Source: Pseudomonadota bacterium
Lineage (GTDB): Bacteria > Pseudomonadota > Alphaproteobacteria > Rhizobiales > Beijerinckiaceae
NCBI GenBank assembly: GCA_023393655.1
Contig: JAEWKP010000365.1
Span: forward strand, 1-60,442
Length of the DNA stretch: 60,442 bases
Direction: 5' to 3'
The position numbers and the translations under genes are program-made. Shown here piece after piece: positions 51,145 through 60,442 of the stretch (positions are counted from its first letter, which is position 1; each line of letters begins with the position of its first letter). The notes below the pieces were generated by a model, which saw only the letters and a list, made by a program, of their open reading frames with translations, was not told where the DNA came from and searched no databases.

Positions 51145-53901
51145 TTACGGCTGCCGCGGAACTGCGGCGGAGAGATAGATCCAGAGGGCCGCGACCGGCC
51201 CGATGCTTTGATGAATCGTATATTCCTGCTGCATCACCACGCCCGGATATTCGATGAAGTACTCGTAATAGGGCATAATTAGCCGGTTGGGCTCGACGCG
51301 TTTGAAAGCGACGCCGTTACGCTGAGCCGTATCGGAGAGTGGGGCCCAGGCCGGTCCGAAAATCCAGCTGTAGGAGGTCAGGGACTGCGGCGCCCAGCCA
51401 TAGAGGGTGATACCGGCAGGGGCGGCAACGCCCATCGCACGGTGGTCCTCATGCAACGGATGGCGGACATTGCGATGGCCGAGGCCCGTGGTTAGGCTGA
51501 GGCCAACCTGGTTCGCGCCGAGGATATGAGCCGAGCCGAGCTGCATGGCGCGCAGGATGCGGTCGTCCGAGGTGGCCAGATGCGAGCGGACTAACAGCTG
51601 CAGGGCGTTGTAGTCCGGAGCCAGCCCCTGGCCCCAGCCGACAGGTGTATAGGCGTTCTTCAAGGTGATATAGGTTGCCGTTGCGTGCGGGCGCAGAATA
51701 TAGTCCGCGGCTTGGGCGAAGGCTTGCCTGATTGAATATTGGATGGCGCGGTCGGCCCGGTCCGCGGGAAGCTGGAGATATTCCCAAGGCCCATCGCCTT
51801 GGCTCGCGACATCGACGCCCTCGGTCCAGGCTTTCTCGAAAACGGCCCGATAGGGTTGCTCGCCTGTCAGACGATAGAGAGAGGCAGCCGCTGCCGTGCG
51901 GACGACGCGAGCTGCGGTCTGGAGTTCCGCCTTGCGCGCGGCCCATTCCCTGAATTCGACGGCATTGGTCTTGCGCATCGTCTCGAGAGCGGCGGCATAG
52001 AACTTGTCCGGATCCGCCAGGCCGGCCTCCGCGGCGGTCCACGCCGCCAGCGCGCTGTCGCGATAGAGCTTGGCCAGTTCCGGCTTCTGCAAGCTACCGA
52101 GAATGCGCGCGAGCTTGGCCGCGGCGGCTGCATAGCGATAGCCGGAGACGTGGTCGGGTGCGTAGACGAAGACCCGCTGGCTCTCCAGGAAGCTCGGCTC
52201 GCCCAGGACGGGGTGGCTTGCGCTTTCAATGCCGCCGCGCACGCGTCCGTCGGGGAGCTGCATCCTTCGGAAGAAGTCGACGTTCCAGATCGCCTCCTGC
52301 AGCAGGTCCGGAAGGTCGTCTGTCCCCGCGTAAAGCTTGGGGTCGAGAACCTCGCTTGATTTCGGCAGGCCGAGCGCGAGCGACTGCGCCTTTGGCCCAG
52401 CATGCTCGTTGAGGTCCATCAGCGCGTAGCTGACCTCGAGATGCTGGCTGCGCCGATCCCAATCCCCTGCGTCCATGTAGCCGCCCCAGAGATCGGGATT
52501 GCCGGCGGAGGCGTCGAGCCAAGCCTCGGCGGCGCCGGTCGAAAACGGCAAGAAGCCGGTTCCGCCCTCCGAGCTGAAGGCGAGCGGCAACTTGCTCTGG
52601 ACCAGCGTCAGCTCCGGGCCGGGCCGGAATGCGGTGGGCCTAGCATAGCCGAAGCGGCCATCGAGCGCGATGCCGCTGCGGTGGTGGAAAAGGCCGGCGG
52701 CCCCGATCCGGGCGGCCTTCAGCCAGACGTCGTCGGCGACGCGAAACGGGTCGGAGACGCCGAGGCCTGCGATCTGGATGTGGTAATCCCCGGCCTGCTC
52801 GGGCCGAAAGGCCGAGAAATCGAGCCGGTAGACAAAGGTACCGGCCCTGTTGATGCGCTGGGCGGGCGTTACCTGGCCGAGCGTGTCATCGGCCGCGGTC
52901 AGGCCCTGGCCGTCGACGCCGGCGAGTGCGAACTGGTTGGAGGAGGCCTTGATCACGGTGGCCGCACCGTTCAGCCGCGCCAGGGCTCCAGTGAATCCGG
53001 AGAGGGTGACGAAATCGCCATCCTTGAGCCCATGGCCGGAGGCGGTGAAGGCGATAGGATCTGCCGGACTCACGCCGCTGGGACGGATCGGCGCGCGATC
53101 AGCGCTCGGATAATCGATTAGTGGCGCAGGAAAGCCACTGCCCTCCTCGGGATCGCGCGGCCCGCGCCCAAGAGCGATCTGCCCGGTGAAGACCGCACGC
53201 CCATCTGAATCGATGATCTTGAAGTCCTTCAGCCCATAATCGGCGAAAGCCACCGCGCCGCCTTGCGGTCCTCCAGGCAGCCAGAGGGCAAGGTAAGCGA
53301 TCTTGCCGAGATCGCCAGGGGCATAGCCGTTCTGGTTGACGCGGATCGCGCTCGCCCGCATGCGTGCGTCGTCGAAAGCGAATCTCGTCTCGGGCAGGAT
53401 CTGCCGCGGCCACCTGATCGCATAGTCGCCGTGCGTCAGCGGTCGATCGAGCTTGAGATAGACGTAATGCTTGAAGCTCGCCGTAGAGGTCGTGTTGCCA
53501 TCGTCACCACGCAACAGCCCTGAATCGTAAGGAACGGACTTGCGATAGACGGCAACGACCTTACGGCCGCCGATCGCGGCGTACTCGGCTGCCTGGTCGA
53601 CCGCCGAGCGATCGAGCACCGTGGCGGGCGGGATATCGGGGCTGCGAAGATGCGTCCGCTTCGGTCCGAGGACCAGGCTCCAAGCGCCGTCCTGATTGAT
53701 CCAGCCGGCGCTCTCGCCCGCCGGTCTGGCCAAGGCAACGATGCGGCCGGGCCTGAACCCTGGCTCCCGGATCTCGACGGCGACTACGTCCGGCGCAGCG
53801 ATCGTGATCTCGTGCACGACAGGACGCTGCTCGGCCTGCGCGAGCGCGGCCGATGCCAGGACCGACATGACGAGGGCATAGATCGTGCGAAACATAATCA
53901 C
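51145..53901 (-). CDS. secreted glycoside hydrolase family 9 with inserted FCCH-like module
   Basis: Protein of 918 residues with signal peptide (about 1-22, ALAQAE). An N-terminal beta domain (25-180) precedes a CelD-type Ig-like domain (AIRVNQNGYAPGDLGKIAYL, from 185). The latter is split by a segment at about 278-345 (GHGLKDGDFVTLSG, then NQFALAGVDG) that looks like an E1-FCCH or phage-tail-type module. The (alpha/alpha)6 GH9 domain starts near 395; GGYMDAGDWD holds nucleophile-side aspartates D477 and D480, and the late QQEYTIHQSIGPVAALW holds a candidate acid glutamate. GH9 enzymes cleave beta-1,4-glucans. In an EPS locus it would trim or release the polymer in the periplasm or outside. 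Confidence 0.85.
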   Translation of the reverse strand: MIMFRTIYALVMSVLASAALAQAEQRPVVHEITIAAPDVVAVEIREPGFRPGRIVALARPAGESAGWINQDGAWSLVLGPKRTHLRSPDIPPATVLDRSAVDQAAEYAAIGGRKVVAVYRKSVPYDSGLLRGDDGNTTSTASFKHYVYLKLDRPLTHGDYAIRWPRQILPETRFAFDDARMRASAIRVNQNGYAPGDLGKIAYLALWLPGGPQGGAVAFADYGLKDFKIIDSDGRAVFTGQIALGRGPRDPEEGSGFPAPLIDYPSADRAPIRPSGVSPADPIAFTASGHGLKDGDFVTLSGFTGALARLNGAATVIKASSNQFALAGVDGQGLTAADDTLGQVTPAQRINRAGTFVYRLDFSAFRPEQAGDYHIQIAGLGVSDPFRVADDVWLKAARIGAAGLFHHRSGIALDGRFGYARPTAFRPGPELTLVQSKLPLAFSSEGGTGFLPFSTGAAEAWLDASAGNPDLWGGYMDAGDWDRRSQHLEVSYALMDLNEHAGPKAQSLALGLPKSSEVLDPKLYAGTDDLPDLLQEAIWNVDFFRRMQLPDGRVRGGIESASHPVLGEPSFLESQRVFVYAPDHVSGYRYAAAAAKLARILGSLQKPELAKLYRDSALAAWTAAEAGLADPDKFYAAALETMRKTNAVEFREWAARKAELQTAARVVRTAAAASLYRLTGEQPYRAVFEKAWTEGVDVASQGDGPWEYLQLPADRADRAIQYSIRQAFAQAADYILRPHATATYITLKNAYTPVGWGQGLAPDYNALQLLVRSHLATSDDRILRAMQLGSAHILGANQVGLSLTTGLGHRNVRHPLHEDHRAMGVAAPAGITLYGWAPQSLTSYSWIFGPAWAPLSDTAQRNGVAFKRVEPNRLIMPYYEYFIEYPGVVMQQEYTIHQSIGPVAALWIYLSAAVPRQP

Positions 53902-54290
53902 CTCTCGGGCAGCCGGTGGAGGGTCGGACCCTATTCGAGGCTAATATTGAAATCTACGGGCGCGCGACGCGTCCTTGAAATTGAGTTACTTTCTTCATTG
54001 TTGCCTGATCCCGCGCGGAGATCTCCACTTCCCTTGAGAAACATCCGCGTCCAAGATGAACGGGGCGAGGTAGACCGGCTGCGCCAGGAGCCGAGACCTA
54101 CGTCGTCACGGGCGCAGGCCGTCGACTGTATCGCCGGGCCCATCCATCTAGCGACCGTAGAGGACCGTGAAACCAAATATCAATGCGGTCGTCCGAGGAT
54201 GCGTCCGTCGCGCGCGAGCGCGTCGGCAAGACCGTGCGATCGCGCTCGCCATGACGAGACGGGCGCCAGGTCGGAAGGCATAACGATTCG
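53902..54290. other. divergent promoter region between the GH9 and Wzy-like genes
   Basis: 389 bases without a gene. AT-richer part at 53940-54010 (for example TTGAAATTGAGTTACTTTC). Both flanking genes point away, so promoters in both directions are expected; I cannot assign them exactly. Confidence 0.4.
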
Positions 54291-55643
54291 ATGAAGCTCG
54301 TCGCACTGCTGATAGCCCTCGCGGGAACGTTCCCCCTCGCGCTGTACATGCGGAGCAATCCGTGGGTTCAGAGATACGCTTGGGTCGCGCTCGGCAGCCT
54401 GCCCTTTCTATTGCGCGCCCTGCACATCGATTTCGGCCTGATCTCCTGGGGCAACCGCTGGATCGGTTATGTCTACGGCATTGAGATCTCGATGCTGGAC
54501 ATCATCGCCTTCGGCCTTTTCTTGATTTCGCGCAAGATCCGGCTCGGGTTCAACTTCCACGTTCCGTTCATCTTATACCTGGCTGCAATCGCACTCTCGA
54601 TTTTCCAGGCCGATGAGCCACTCGCGGCGGTTTTCTACCTCTGGCAATTCATGAAGGTTTACTTCATCGCCCTGGTGGTGGCGCGCGCCTGCATCGACGA
54701 GAATGTGCCGGTGGCGCTGCTGAAGGGCATGGCGTTCGGCCTGTTCATCCAGATCTTCGTGATCGCCTGGCAGAAATGGGGCCTGCACGCGATCCAGCCC
54801 TCCGGCACCTTCTTGCACCAGAACACGCTCGGCCTCGCTGCGCATTTCGTCGTGTTCCCGCATATGATGCTGCTGCTGTCGGGCATCAGGCGGCTGCAAT
54901 TCATCGTCACGCCGGTCAGCGGCCTTCTCATCGCCGCCTTGACCGCCTCGCGCGCCGCCCTCGGCTTCTGCGCGTTCGGGCTCGTCCTGTGCCTGGCGGT
55001 TTCCGTGCTGCGACGCTGGACGGCTCACAAGGTCCGGATCGCCGTCATCGGCGTGATGGGCGCGCTTCTGATCGCGCCGGTCGCTGTCTCGTCCTTCCAG
55101 AAGCGCTTCGACGCGGTGCCGCTGAACGAGTCCGAATATGACGAGAGAGCAGCCTTCAACCGGGCCGCGATCGCTATTGTCGAGGACCACCCGCTCGGCA
55201 TCGGCGCCAACCATTATGTCCACGAGGCCAAGAACGCCGGCTATTCGATCCGCGCCGGCGTCGCGCCCTTCGAGGGCAACCTCAACAACATCGTCCACAA
55301 CGCCTATCTGCTGGCCGCTTCCGAGACCGGGTACTTCGGCGCCGCGAGCTTCATCCTGATCCTGGTATGCCCGCTACTGACGGCGCTGCGCTATGGCTGG
55401 GTGGCACGCCGAACGCGCCTCGGCGATCTCCTGCTTGGTTGCGCGATCGCCCTGACCGTCGTCTGCCTGCACTCCTTCCTGGAGTACATCTTCTTCGGCA
55501 AGGACATTCAGTATCTCTTCGCGATCCTCGTCGGGTTGATCCACGGCTCGGCAGCGAGCCTGCGCCGGGCGTGGGCGCAGAGGCAGCCGAGCCGGTTATT
55601 TGGCCGGGCTTCGCTCACAGGCCTGACGCCTTCCGATCGATGA
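54291..55643 (+). CDS. O-antigen ligase / polysaccharide polymerase (Wzy-like)
   Basis: Integral membrane protein of 450 residues with about 11-12 spans and one long periplasmic loop at about 255-345. That loop holds HPLGIGANHYVHEAKNAGYS and NIVHNAYLLAASETGYFG, the histidine-containing signature of the O-antigen ligase / Wzy family that joins repeat units or attaches them to an acceptor. It is probably the polymerase for the repeat unit made by the glycosyltransferases here. ATG 54291 has no strong ribosome-binding site. It is convergent with the PKS gene. Confidence 0.88.
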   Translation: MKLVALLIALAGTFPLALYMRSNPWVQRYAWVALGSLPFLLRALHIDFGLISWGNRWIGYVYGIEISMLDIIAFGLFLISRKIRLGFNFHVPFILYLAAIALSIFQADEPLAAVFYLWQFMKVYFIALVVARACIDENVPVALLKGMAFGLFIQIFVIAWQKWGLHAIQPSGTFLHQNTLGLAAHFVVFPHMMLLLSGIRRLQFIVTPVSGLLIAALTASRAALGFCAFGLVLCLAVSVLRRWTAHKVRIAVIGVMGALLIAPVAVSSFQKRFDAVPLNESEYDERAAFNRAAIAIVEDHPLGIGANHYVHEAKNAGYSIRAGVAPFEGNLNNIVHNAYLLAASETGYFGAASFILILVCPLLTALRYGWVARRTRLGDLLLGCAIALTVVCLHSFLEYIFFGKDIQYLFAILVGLIHGSAASLRRAWAQRQPSRLFGRASLTGLTPSDR

Positions 55644-55650
55644 GCTGACA

Positions 55651-55667
55651 GCATCCGGCCCGGATGC
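55651..55667. terminator. candidate bidirectional hairpin between convergent genes
   Basis: GCATCCG-GCC-CGGATGC forms a perfect 7-bp stem, 8 bases after the Wzy-like stop and 42 bases after the PKS stop on the other strand. No T-tract on either side, so termination is not certain. Confidence 0.35.
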
Positions 55668-55708
55668 GCGACGCGTCGTCTTTCGCGCGCCGGCTCAAGA
55701 CTAACAGC

Positions 55709-58700
55709 TCACTCCGCGGCGCGAGCCAGCGGCGCGGCGGAGCGCTCGGCCTCACGGAGCGAGTCGCGGATGCGGCGAGCAAGAACGCGGACATGCGGCT
55801 CCAGGACCATGCTGTCGTGATTGCCGGGCACCTCGGTGATCGTCAGGTCCTCGGCATAAGGCTCCCAGCCATTATCGGCGGAGACCAAATTGCGGACGTC
55901 GTTGAGGTCGCGGCCACCGGGAAGCCGATAGGACACGTGCAGCTTGGGGCGCAGCAGGAGACACTTGGCGCGGGTCGACAGCAGTTGGTACGCCCACAGA
56001 GCCTTGAGGAAGGCGGCCTCGATCGCGCCGTTGTTGAAGCCATCCTCCGCGTCCTGATCCGCGCCGCTGCGCTTGCGCCAGCGGGCCAGCTCCCAGGCGA
56101 GGCGCGATCGCAGCCATTCGGATATGAAGGCACCCTTCTGCCGTCGCGCGTCCTGCCACTTCATCACGAGCCGGTCACGCAGCGACAAGTCGACCCGCTG
56201 GGGAACCGGGGTATCGAGCAGGACCACGAGCGAGACCGTCTCGCCGTCGCGTTCGAGCTGCTGTGCCATCTCGTAGGCGACTAGTCCGCCGCCGGAGAAG
56301 CCGCCCAGATGGTAGGGACCATTCGGCTGAACGGTGCGCAGCTCGGCGATGCAGCCGCGCGCCATCTCCTCGAAGCTGGTGTGCGGGCTCTCGTTGCCGA
56401 AGAGCCCCTTGGCCTGAAGCCCGTAGACCGGCCGGTCCTCGCCGAGATGCATGGCGAGATGGCGCAGGTTCAGGATGTTCCCGAACATGCCTGCGCAGAT
56501 GAAGAACGGGCGCGCCCCGATCGCCGGGCCGGCGCTCATCGGAACGAGGTGCGTGTAGCGCCGCGCGGGCGGCTTCGCCGCGGCGTCAGCGGCAGGAGCC
56601 GCCGGGTCCGCACCGCCGCCTGCGCCCGCCTCCGCGAGAAGCGCCGCGCACTGGGCGATGGTCGGCGCCTCGAACAGAACGGACATTGGGAAGTCGACGG
56701 CGAATTCCGCCTTGATCATACGGAAGAGCCGTACCGCGATCAGCGAGTGCCCGCCGAGGTCGAAGAAGTTGTCGTTTGCCCCGATCGTCTTGACGCCGAG
56801 GAGCTCGCGCCAGAATGTCGCCAGCGTCGCCTCGATCCCGGGCCGCGGCTCGACATAGTCGATGTCACTTTCGGGACGCTCGAAGCCGCCCTCGCTCGCC
56901 TGAGCCTGCGCTGCCATGCGCGGCGGCCGCATCAGGTCGAACAGGTCCATCGAGCTGACGACGAGCTGCGCGGGCTTGGCCGCGGTCGCCCGCAAGAATG
57001 CCTCGAAGCCTTCGGCCGGGCGAATGCCCTGTGCTACCAGCTGCGCCAGCTGCTGCTGCGCAGGTGACAAAGCTGCCTGTGCCTGCCGCAGCCGCGCGGT
57101 TGCGAGCTCGGATCTATGGCTCGCGCGCCCATCCGCATCGTCCGCCGCAAAGGAGGTTCCAACGCGCCGGATCGTGAACTCCTCGGCTTCGAGGAGGATG
57201 GTTCCGTCGGGTGCCGCTACGGTGACGCCGAAGGTGGCATAGTCGGCGCCGAGGTCCTGGCTCGGCTGGATGCGCACCCAGCTGACGATCTGGCGCGGGA
57301 GCGGCGCGAATACGCGCAAGCGGCCGTAGCCAGCGGGAACCCAGAGCGACTGGGCCGGATCGTAACCGTCGATCAGCGCCATTGCATAGCCGGTCGCGAT
57401 GTCGAGCAGAGCCGGATGGGCGAGGTAGCCTTCGGCGAGGTCGCCGGCGAAGCGAGTATCGAGCTCGAGTTCGGCGAGCATCTCGCCGGACCCACGATGC
57501 GTCGCCTTGAGCACGCTCCAGCGCTCGCCAAAATTCAGGAAGGCTTCCTGGGCCGAGCACAAGGTCTGGCCTGCGCCGGCCCTCATGCCCCCGGTGCAGC
57601 GGGCGACGATCGCCGTGACGTCGATCGTCCCGCCGGCCGCGGCCGAACCCGACAGCGTCGCTTCCGCATGGACCTGCGTCGACATATCGGCGCTCATGCT
57701 CTCGATCGTCACCTGCCGCCGGCCGCCACTCTTGGCTGTAACGGATAAGGTGATGGTGCGTGCTCCGTTGTCGGGCACGTTGAGCGGGTTCACGAAGCTG
57801 AGCTGTTCGACGCCGATCGTCTGCGAGAAGCCGAGTTCGCGGGCCGTTTCGAGCAGGAGTTCTATATAGCCGGTGCCCGGCCAGACCGCCTCGCTGGTGC
57901 CGAGCCGATGCTCGTTCAGGATCCAGTGGCTCTGCGGGCCGCAAGTCAGTTCGAAACGCAGCCGCCCGTCAGGCTCGCTCTTGCGCAAAGTAATCAGCGG
58001 CTGCGCCACCTCGCGGACGTCGGCGACGTCGCGCTCAGCTCCGCCGGCCCGGGCCGCCAGTCCGATCTCGTTCCAGATGCCCCATTGCAGGGCGAGCACA
58101 CGGCCATGGGCCTGCATCGCGCGGCTTTGCGCGACGGCGTTGAGGTAGGCGTTGGCAGCCACGTAGTCGATCTGCCCCGCCGGGGCGATGGCGGTGCTGG
58201 TCGAGGAGAACAGCACCACGATGTCGAGCTTGCGCTCGCCGAGAACTTCGATCAGCACCTCGGTGCCATACACCTTTGGCGCCAGCACGACTTCGAGATC
58301 GGCCTCGGTCTTCAGTTCGACCAGTTCGTCCTTGACCACGCCAGCCGTGTGCAGGACGCCGTCGAGCCGGCCGAACGCAGCCTCGGCCTCGGCGAGAGCC
58401 GCCTTCATCTCGTCGACATTGGTCACGTCGGCGCGGCAGTACAGAACGGTGCCGCCGGCCTGCTCGATGGCGCGGATCGCCCTGATGGCGACCGCAACGC
58501 GGTCCGTCCGCAATCCGTTCGCCTCTACCCGCTCCCACTCCTCGTGCGGCGGCAGCGCCGTCCGGCCGACCAGAACGAGCCGGGCCTGGACATGGGTGGC
58601 GAGGCCTTGCGCGAACAGCAGCGCGAGGTCGCCGAGCCCGCCGGTGATCAGGTAGGCGCCGCCGGGCTTGAAGCCCGTGGCATCGCTCGCTGCGGCCGGC

Positions 58701-60442
58701 AGCTGCACCGCGGTGAAGCCGCTCACCCAGCGACGGCCGTCGCGGTAAGCGACGATCTCGTTGCCGCTGTCGCCATGCAGATCGTCCCACAACAGGTCGA
58801 GCCAGACCGGCGCAGCCTGCGCGCCGATGGCGAGACGCTTGACCAGAGCGGCAATGTCGAGCTGACGGGGCGCCGCCGGAGCGAAGGCCCGCCCGTCGCG
58901 CTCGAAGGGCAAGTCAATCGCGCGGATCGACAGGTTCGGATATTCCTTCGGAAGGACCTGCACCGCGCCGAGGACGGTCGATTTGTCGGGATACGCGATC
59001 GGCTCGGCGCCGACACGCTGCATCCCGTTTGTGAGGACCGTCAGCGCGATGTCCTGCTTGAGCCTGGTCTGCCCGAGCGCCCGCGCGAGGTAGAACAGCG
59101 TATAGAAGCCGCGTTCCTGATTGCGATGGAAGAAGCTCGATCCCGGCCGGTGCGCCTCATCAAAGGTGTAGAGCCAGAGATCTACGATCCGGTCGGGGAC
59201 GAGCTTGTCGGCGGTCAGATGGGCCAAGAGTTCATCGAAGCCGCCGCGACCGTCTTCGGGGCAGAGAACATAACTCTGCGCGCCCAGCCGACGGAAACCG
59301 TCGCCGATGGCGACGGTCACGACCTCGTGCCCGGCCTGCGTCAGCCGGCTGCACAGCTCGGCGCCGAGGCCCGCATCGTCGAGCAGCACGAGCCAGCGCT
59401 TCCGGTCTGGCGTCGCTCCGGCACGGACCGGCGGCACCGCCTGCCGCCAAGCGACCTCGTAGCCCCAGTCGGCGACGTCCTTGTGCCGCTGCGGGAGTTC
59501 GTGCGGCAGATCCTGGCTGGCCGGCGCCGCCTGTTCGATGAAGTAGTGCTGCCGCCGGAACGGATATGTGGGCAACGCGACCCGCCGCGGCGTCCCGTCG
59601 CTCCAGAGCTTGGCGACATCGAGCGGCAGGCCGAGCGCCCAGGCTGCGCCGAGCGCCCCGAGAACATGGACGCCGTCATCGGTCGTATCGTCGGCATGGG
59701 GCAGGCTGTTGATGACCTGGTTGGCGTCGATGCCCTGCGCCTTGACCAGGGACGATAGCGTCTTGCCAGGACCGACCTCGACGAAGACGCGCCGCGCGTC
59801 GGCGATGCGCTTGATGCCGGCGGCGAAGCGGACGGTCGAGCGCAGGTGCCGGACCCAGTACATCGGATCGCGCGCCTGATCGGCGGTCAGGATCTCCGAC
59901 GTCAGGTTGGACACGATCGGGATCGTCGGGGTGCGCAGCGGGATAGAGCGCAGAAGCGCCTCAAAGCGCCCCAGGATCGGCTCGAGCATGCGCGAATGCG
60001 CCGCGACATCGATGGCCACGGCCTGCGACTCGATGCCGATGCCAAGCAGGTGGTCGGCGAAACGCTGCAGATCCGCCTTGGTGCCGGAGACCACGCACAG
60101 ATCTGGCGCGTTGACTGAGGCGATGTCGAGTTCGGGGAAGAGGTGACCCTTGAGGGTGTCTTCGCTGAGGGCGACGCTGAGCATGCCGCCGCCGGCGATC
60201 TCCTCGAACAACGTCCCGCGGACGCGGACGAGATTGACGGCATCGCGGAAGCTGAAGACGCCGGCGATGCACGCCGCCGCGTTTTCGCCCATGGAATGGC
60301 CGATCAGCGCGGCCGGCTTGATACCCCAATCCATCCACAGGCGGGCCATGGCAACTTCCAGGATCAGGATGGCCGGCAGCTGGACGGATGGCTTGTGCAG
60401 CAGAGCGCCCTTGTGCGAATCCGCGCCGAGCCAGGCTCGGCG
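55709..60442 (-). CDS. type I polyketide synthase, partial: AT-KR-DH-T-TE
   Basis: The frame is open to the right edge, so the N terminus (probably the KS) is outside; 1577 codons are visible. Numbered from the first Met in view (60349): acyltransferase with GHSMGE (serine 19) and VAAHSR; ketoreductase structural half at about 290-540; NADPH loop TGGLGDLA near 570 and SSTSTAIAPAGQIDYVAANA with the catalytic tyrosine at 729; dehydratase from about 790 with H814 (NEHRLGTSEAVWPG) and D983 (HPALLDIATG); carrier domain FDLGGHSLIA, serine 1202; thioesterase with S1352 (GFSGGG), D1379 (LLDTP) and H1511 (GNHDSM). KR precedes DH, the reverse of the usual DH-KR order. A TE at the end means this is the last module. 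Confidence 0.92.
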   Translation of the reverse strand, partial: RRAWLGADSHKGALLHKPSVQLPAILILEVAMARLWMDWGIKPAALIGHSMGENAAACIAGVFSFRDAVNLVRVRGTLFEEIAGGGMLSVALSEDTLKGHLFPELDIASVNAPDLCVVSGTKADLQRFADHLLGIGIESQAVAIDVAAHSRMLEPILGRFEALLRSIPLRTPTIPIVSNLTSEILTADQARDPMYWVRHLRSTVRFAAGIKRIADARRVFVEVGPGKTLSSLVKAQGIDANQVINSLPHADDTTDDGVHVLGALGAAWALGLPLDVAKLWSDGTPRRVALPTYPFRRQHYFIEQAAPASQDLPHELPQRHKDVADWGYEVAWRQAVPPVRAGATPDRKRWLVLLDDAGLGAELCSRLTQAGHEVVTVAIGDGFRRLGAQSYVLCPEDGRGGFDELLAHLTADKLVPDRIVDLWLYTFDEAHRPGSSFFHRNQERGFYTLFYLARALGQTRLKQDIALTVLTNGMQRVGAEPIAYPDKSTVLGAVQVLPKEYPNLSIRAIDLPFERDGRAFAPAAPRQLDIAALVKRLAIGAQAAPVWLDLLWDDLHGDSGNEIVAYRDGRRWVSGFTAVQLPAAASDATGFKPGGAYLITGGLGDLALLFAQGLATHVQARLVLVGRTALPPHEEWERVEANGLRTDRVAVAIRAIRAIEQAGGTVLYCRADVTNVDEMKAALAEAEAAFGRLDGVLHTAGVVKDELVELKTEADLEVVLAPKVYGTEVLIEVLGERKLDIVVLFSSTSTAIAPAGQIDYVAANAYLNAVAQSRAMQAHGRVLALQWGIWNEIGLAARAGGAERDVADVREVAQPLITLRKSEPDGRLRFELTCGPQSHWILNEHRLGTSEAVWPGTGYIELLLETARELGFSQTIGVEQLSFVNPLNVPDNGARTITLSVTAKSGGRRQVTIESMSADMSTQVHAEATLSGSAAAGGTIDVTAIVARCTGGMRAGAGQTLCSAQEAFLNFGERWSVLKATHRGSGEMLAELELDTRFAGDLAEGYLAHPALLDIATGYAMALIDGYDPAQSLWVPAGYGRLRVFAPLPRQIVSWVRIQPSQDLGADYATFGVTVAAPDGTILLEAEEFTIRRVGTSFAADDADGRASHRSELATARLRQAQAALSPAQQQLAQLVAQGIRPAEGFEAFLRATAAKPAQLVVSSMDLFDLMRPPRMAAQAQASEGGFERPESDIDYVEPRPGIEATLATFWRELLGVKTIGANDNFFDLGGHSLIAVRLFRMIKAEFAVDFPMSVLFEAPTIAQCAALLAEAGAGGGADPAAPAADAAAKPPARRYTHLVPMSAGPAIGARPFFICAGMFGNILNLRHLAMHLGEDRPVYGLQAKGLFGNESPHTSFEEMARGCIAELRTVQPNGPYHLGGFSGGGLVAYEMAQQLERDGETVSLVVLLDTPVPQRVDLSLRDRLVMKWQDARRQKGAFISEWLRSRLAWELARWRKRSGADQDAEDGFNNGAIEAAFLKALWAYQLLSTRAKCLLLRPKLHVSYRLPGGRDLNDVRNLVSADNGWEPYAEDLTITEVPGNHDSMVLEPHVRVLARRIRDSLREAERSAAPLARAAE

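Noticed and set aside
53650..54294. Plus-strand open frame of 214 codons between the GH9 and Wzy-like genes
   Set aside because: First half is antisense to the GH9 signal region, second half lacks any pattern and is more likely promoter DNA.
57908..59758. Plus-strand open frame of 616 codons inside the PKS gene
   Set aside because: Antisense of well-conserved KR and AT sequence; no recognisable domain.

Overview
The window looks like the chromosome of a GC-rich alphaproteobacterium, most likely of the Hyphomicrobiales (relatives of Bosea, Methylobacterium or the rhizobia). The evidence is the G/C-ending codon use, ExoF/ExoP-type polysaccharide export genes, a curli operon with a CsgH-like chaperone, and an amidohydrolase catabolic cluster. 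No rRNA, tRNA or CRISPR array was seen, so the genus is not settled.

Region 1 (about 250-8800, + strand) encodes a two-subunit biotin-dependent acyl-CoA carboxylase, a GntR-type regulator with two winged-helix domains, an omega-amino-acid aminotransferase, an alpha/beta hydrolase and an orphan peptide-type binding protein. It reads as a small catabolic island for an amine or acyl-type substrate. Region 2 (about 8900-20600) is a hydantoin / N-carbamoyl-amino-acid island. It has an MFS transporter, a D-carbamoylase, a polar amino-acid ABC importer, a LysR regulator, a DUF917 protein (S-methyl-thiohydantoin desulfurase family), a dihydropyrimidinase-like hydrolase, an M20 L-carbamoylase or allantoate-amidohydrolase homologue, a flavin reductase and a hydantoin-racemase-like protein. 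A shared 15-bp dyad in front of three transcription units makes this look like one LysR regulon.

Region 3 (about 20.6-25.2 kb) is gene-poor and decayed. It holds small membrane proteins, a VanZ-like protein, a DUF2513-like protein, a frameshifted peptidoglycan-binding protein, an IS110 transposase fragment with an internal stop and an IS3 end fragment. It also holds two intact copies, and one frameshifted copy, of an unrecognised 29-residue membrane peptide ending in ELPWHD.

Region 4 (about 26.3 kb to the right edge) is a cell-surface and secondary-metabolism locus. It contains glycosyltransferases, an ExoF-like exporter, an ExoP-like co-polymerase that has lost its Walker lysine, a polysaccharide deacetylase, a flippase, a polymerase/ligase and a GH9 glycosidase. 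Set among these are a one-module NRPS with an N-terminal formyltransferase and a luciferase-like monooxygenase inside its adenylation domain, and an edge-truncated type I PKS (AT-KR-DH-T-TE). A toxin-antitoxin-like cassette and a curli operon with a 20-repeat curlin lie in the middle. A broken IS3 element, with its 5' part inverted against its 3' part, sits between the ExoP-like gene and the NRPS gene. The polysaccharide genes probably act together; a functional link of the NRPS/PKS to them is inferred from position only.
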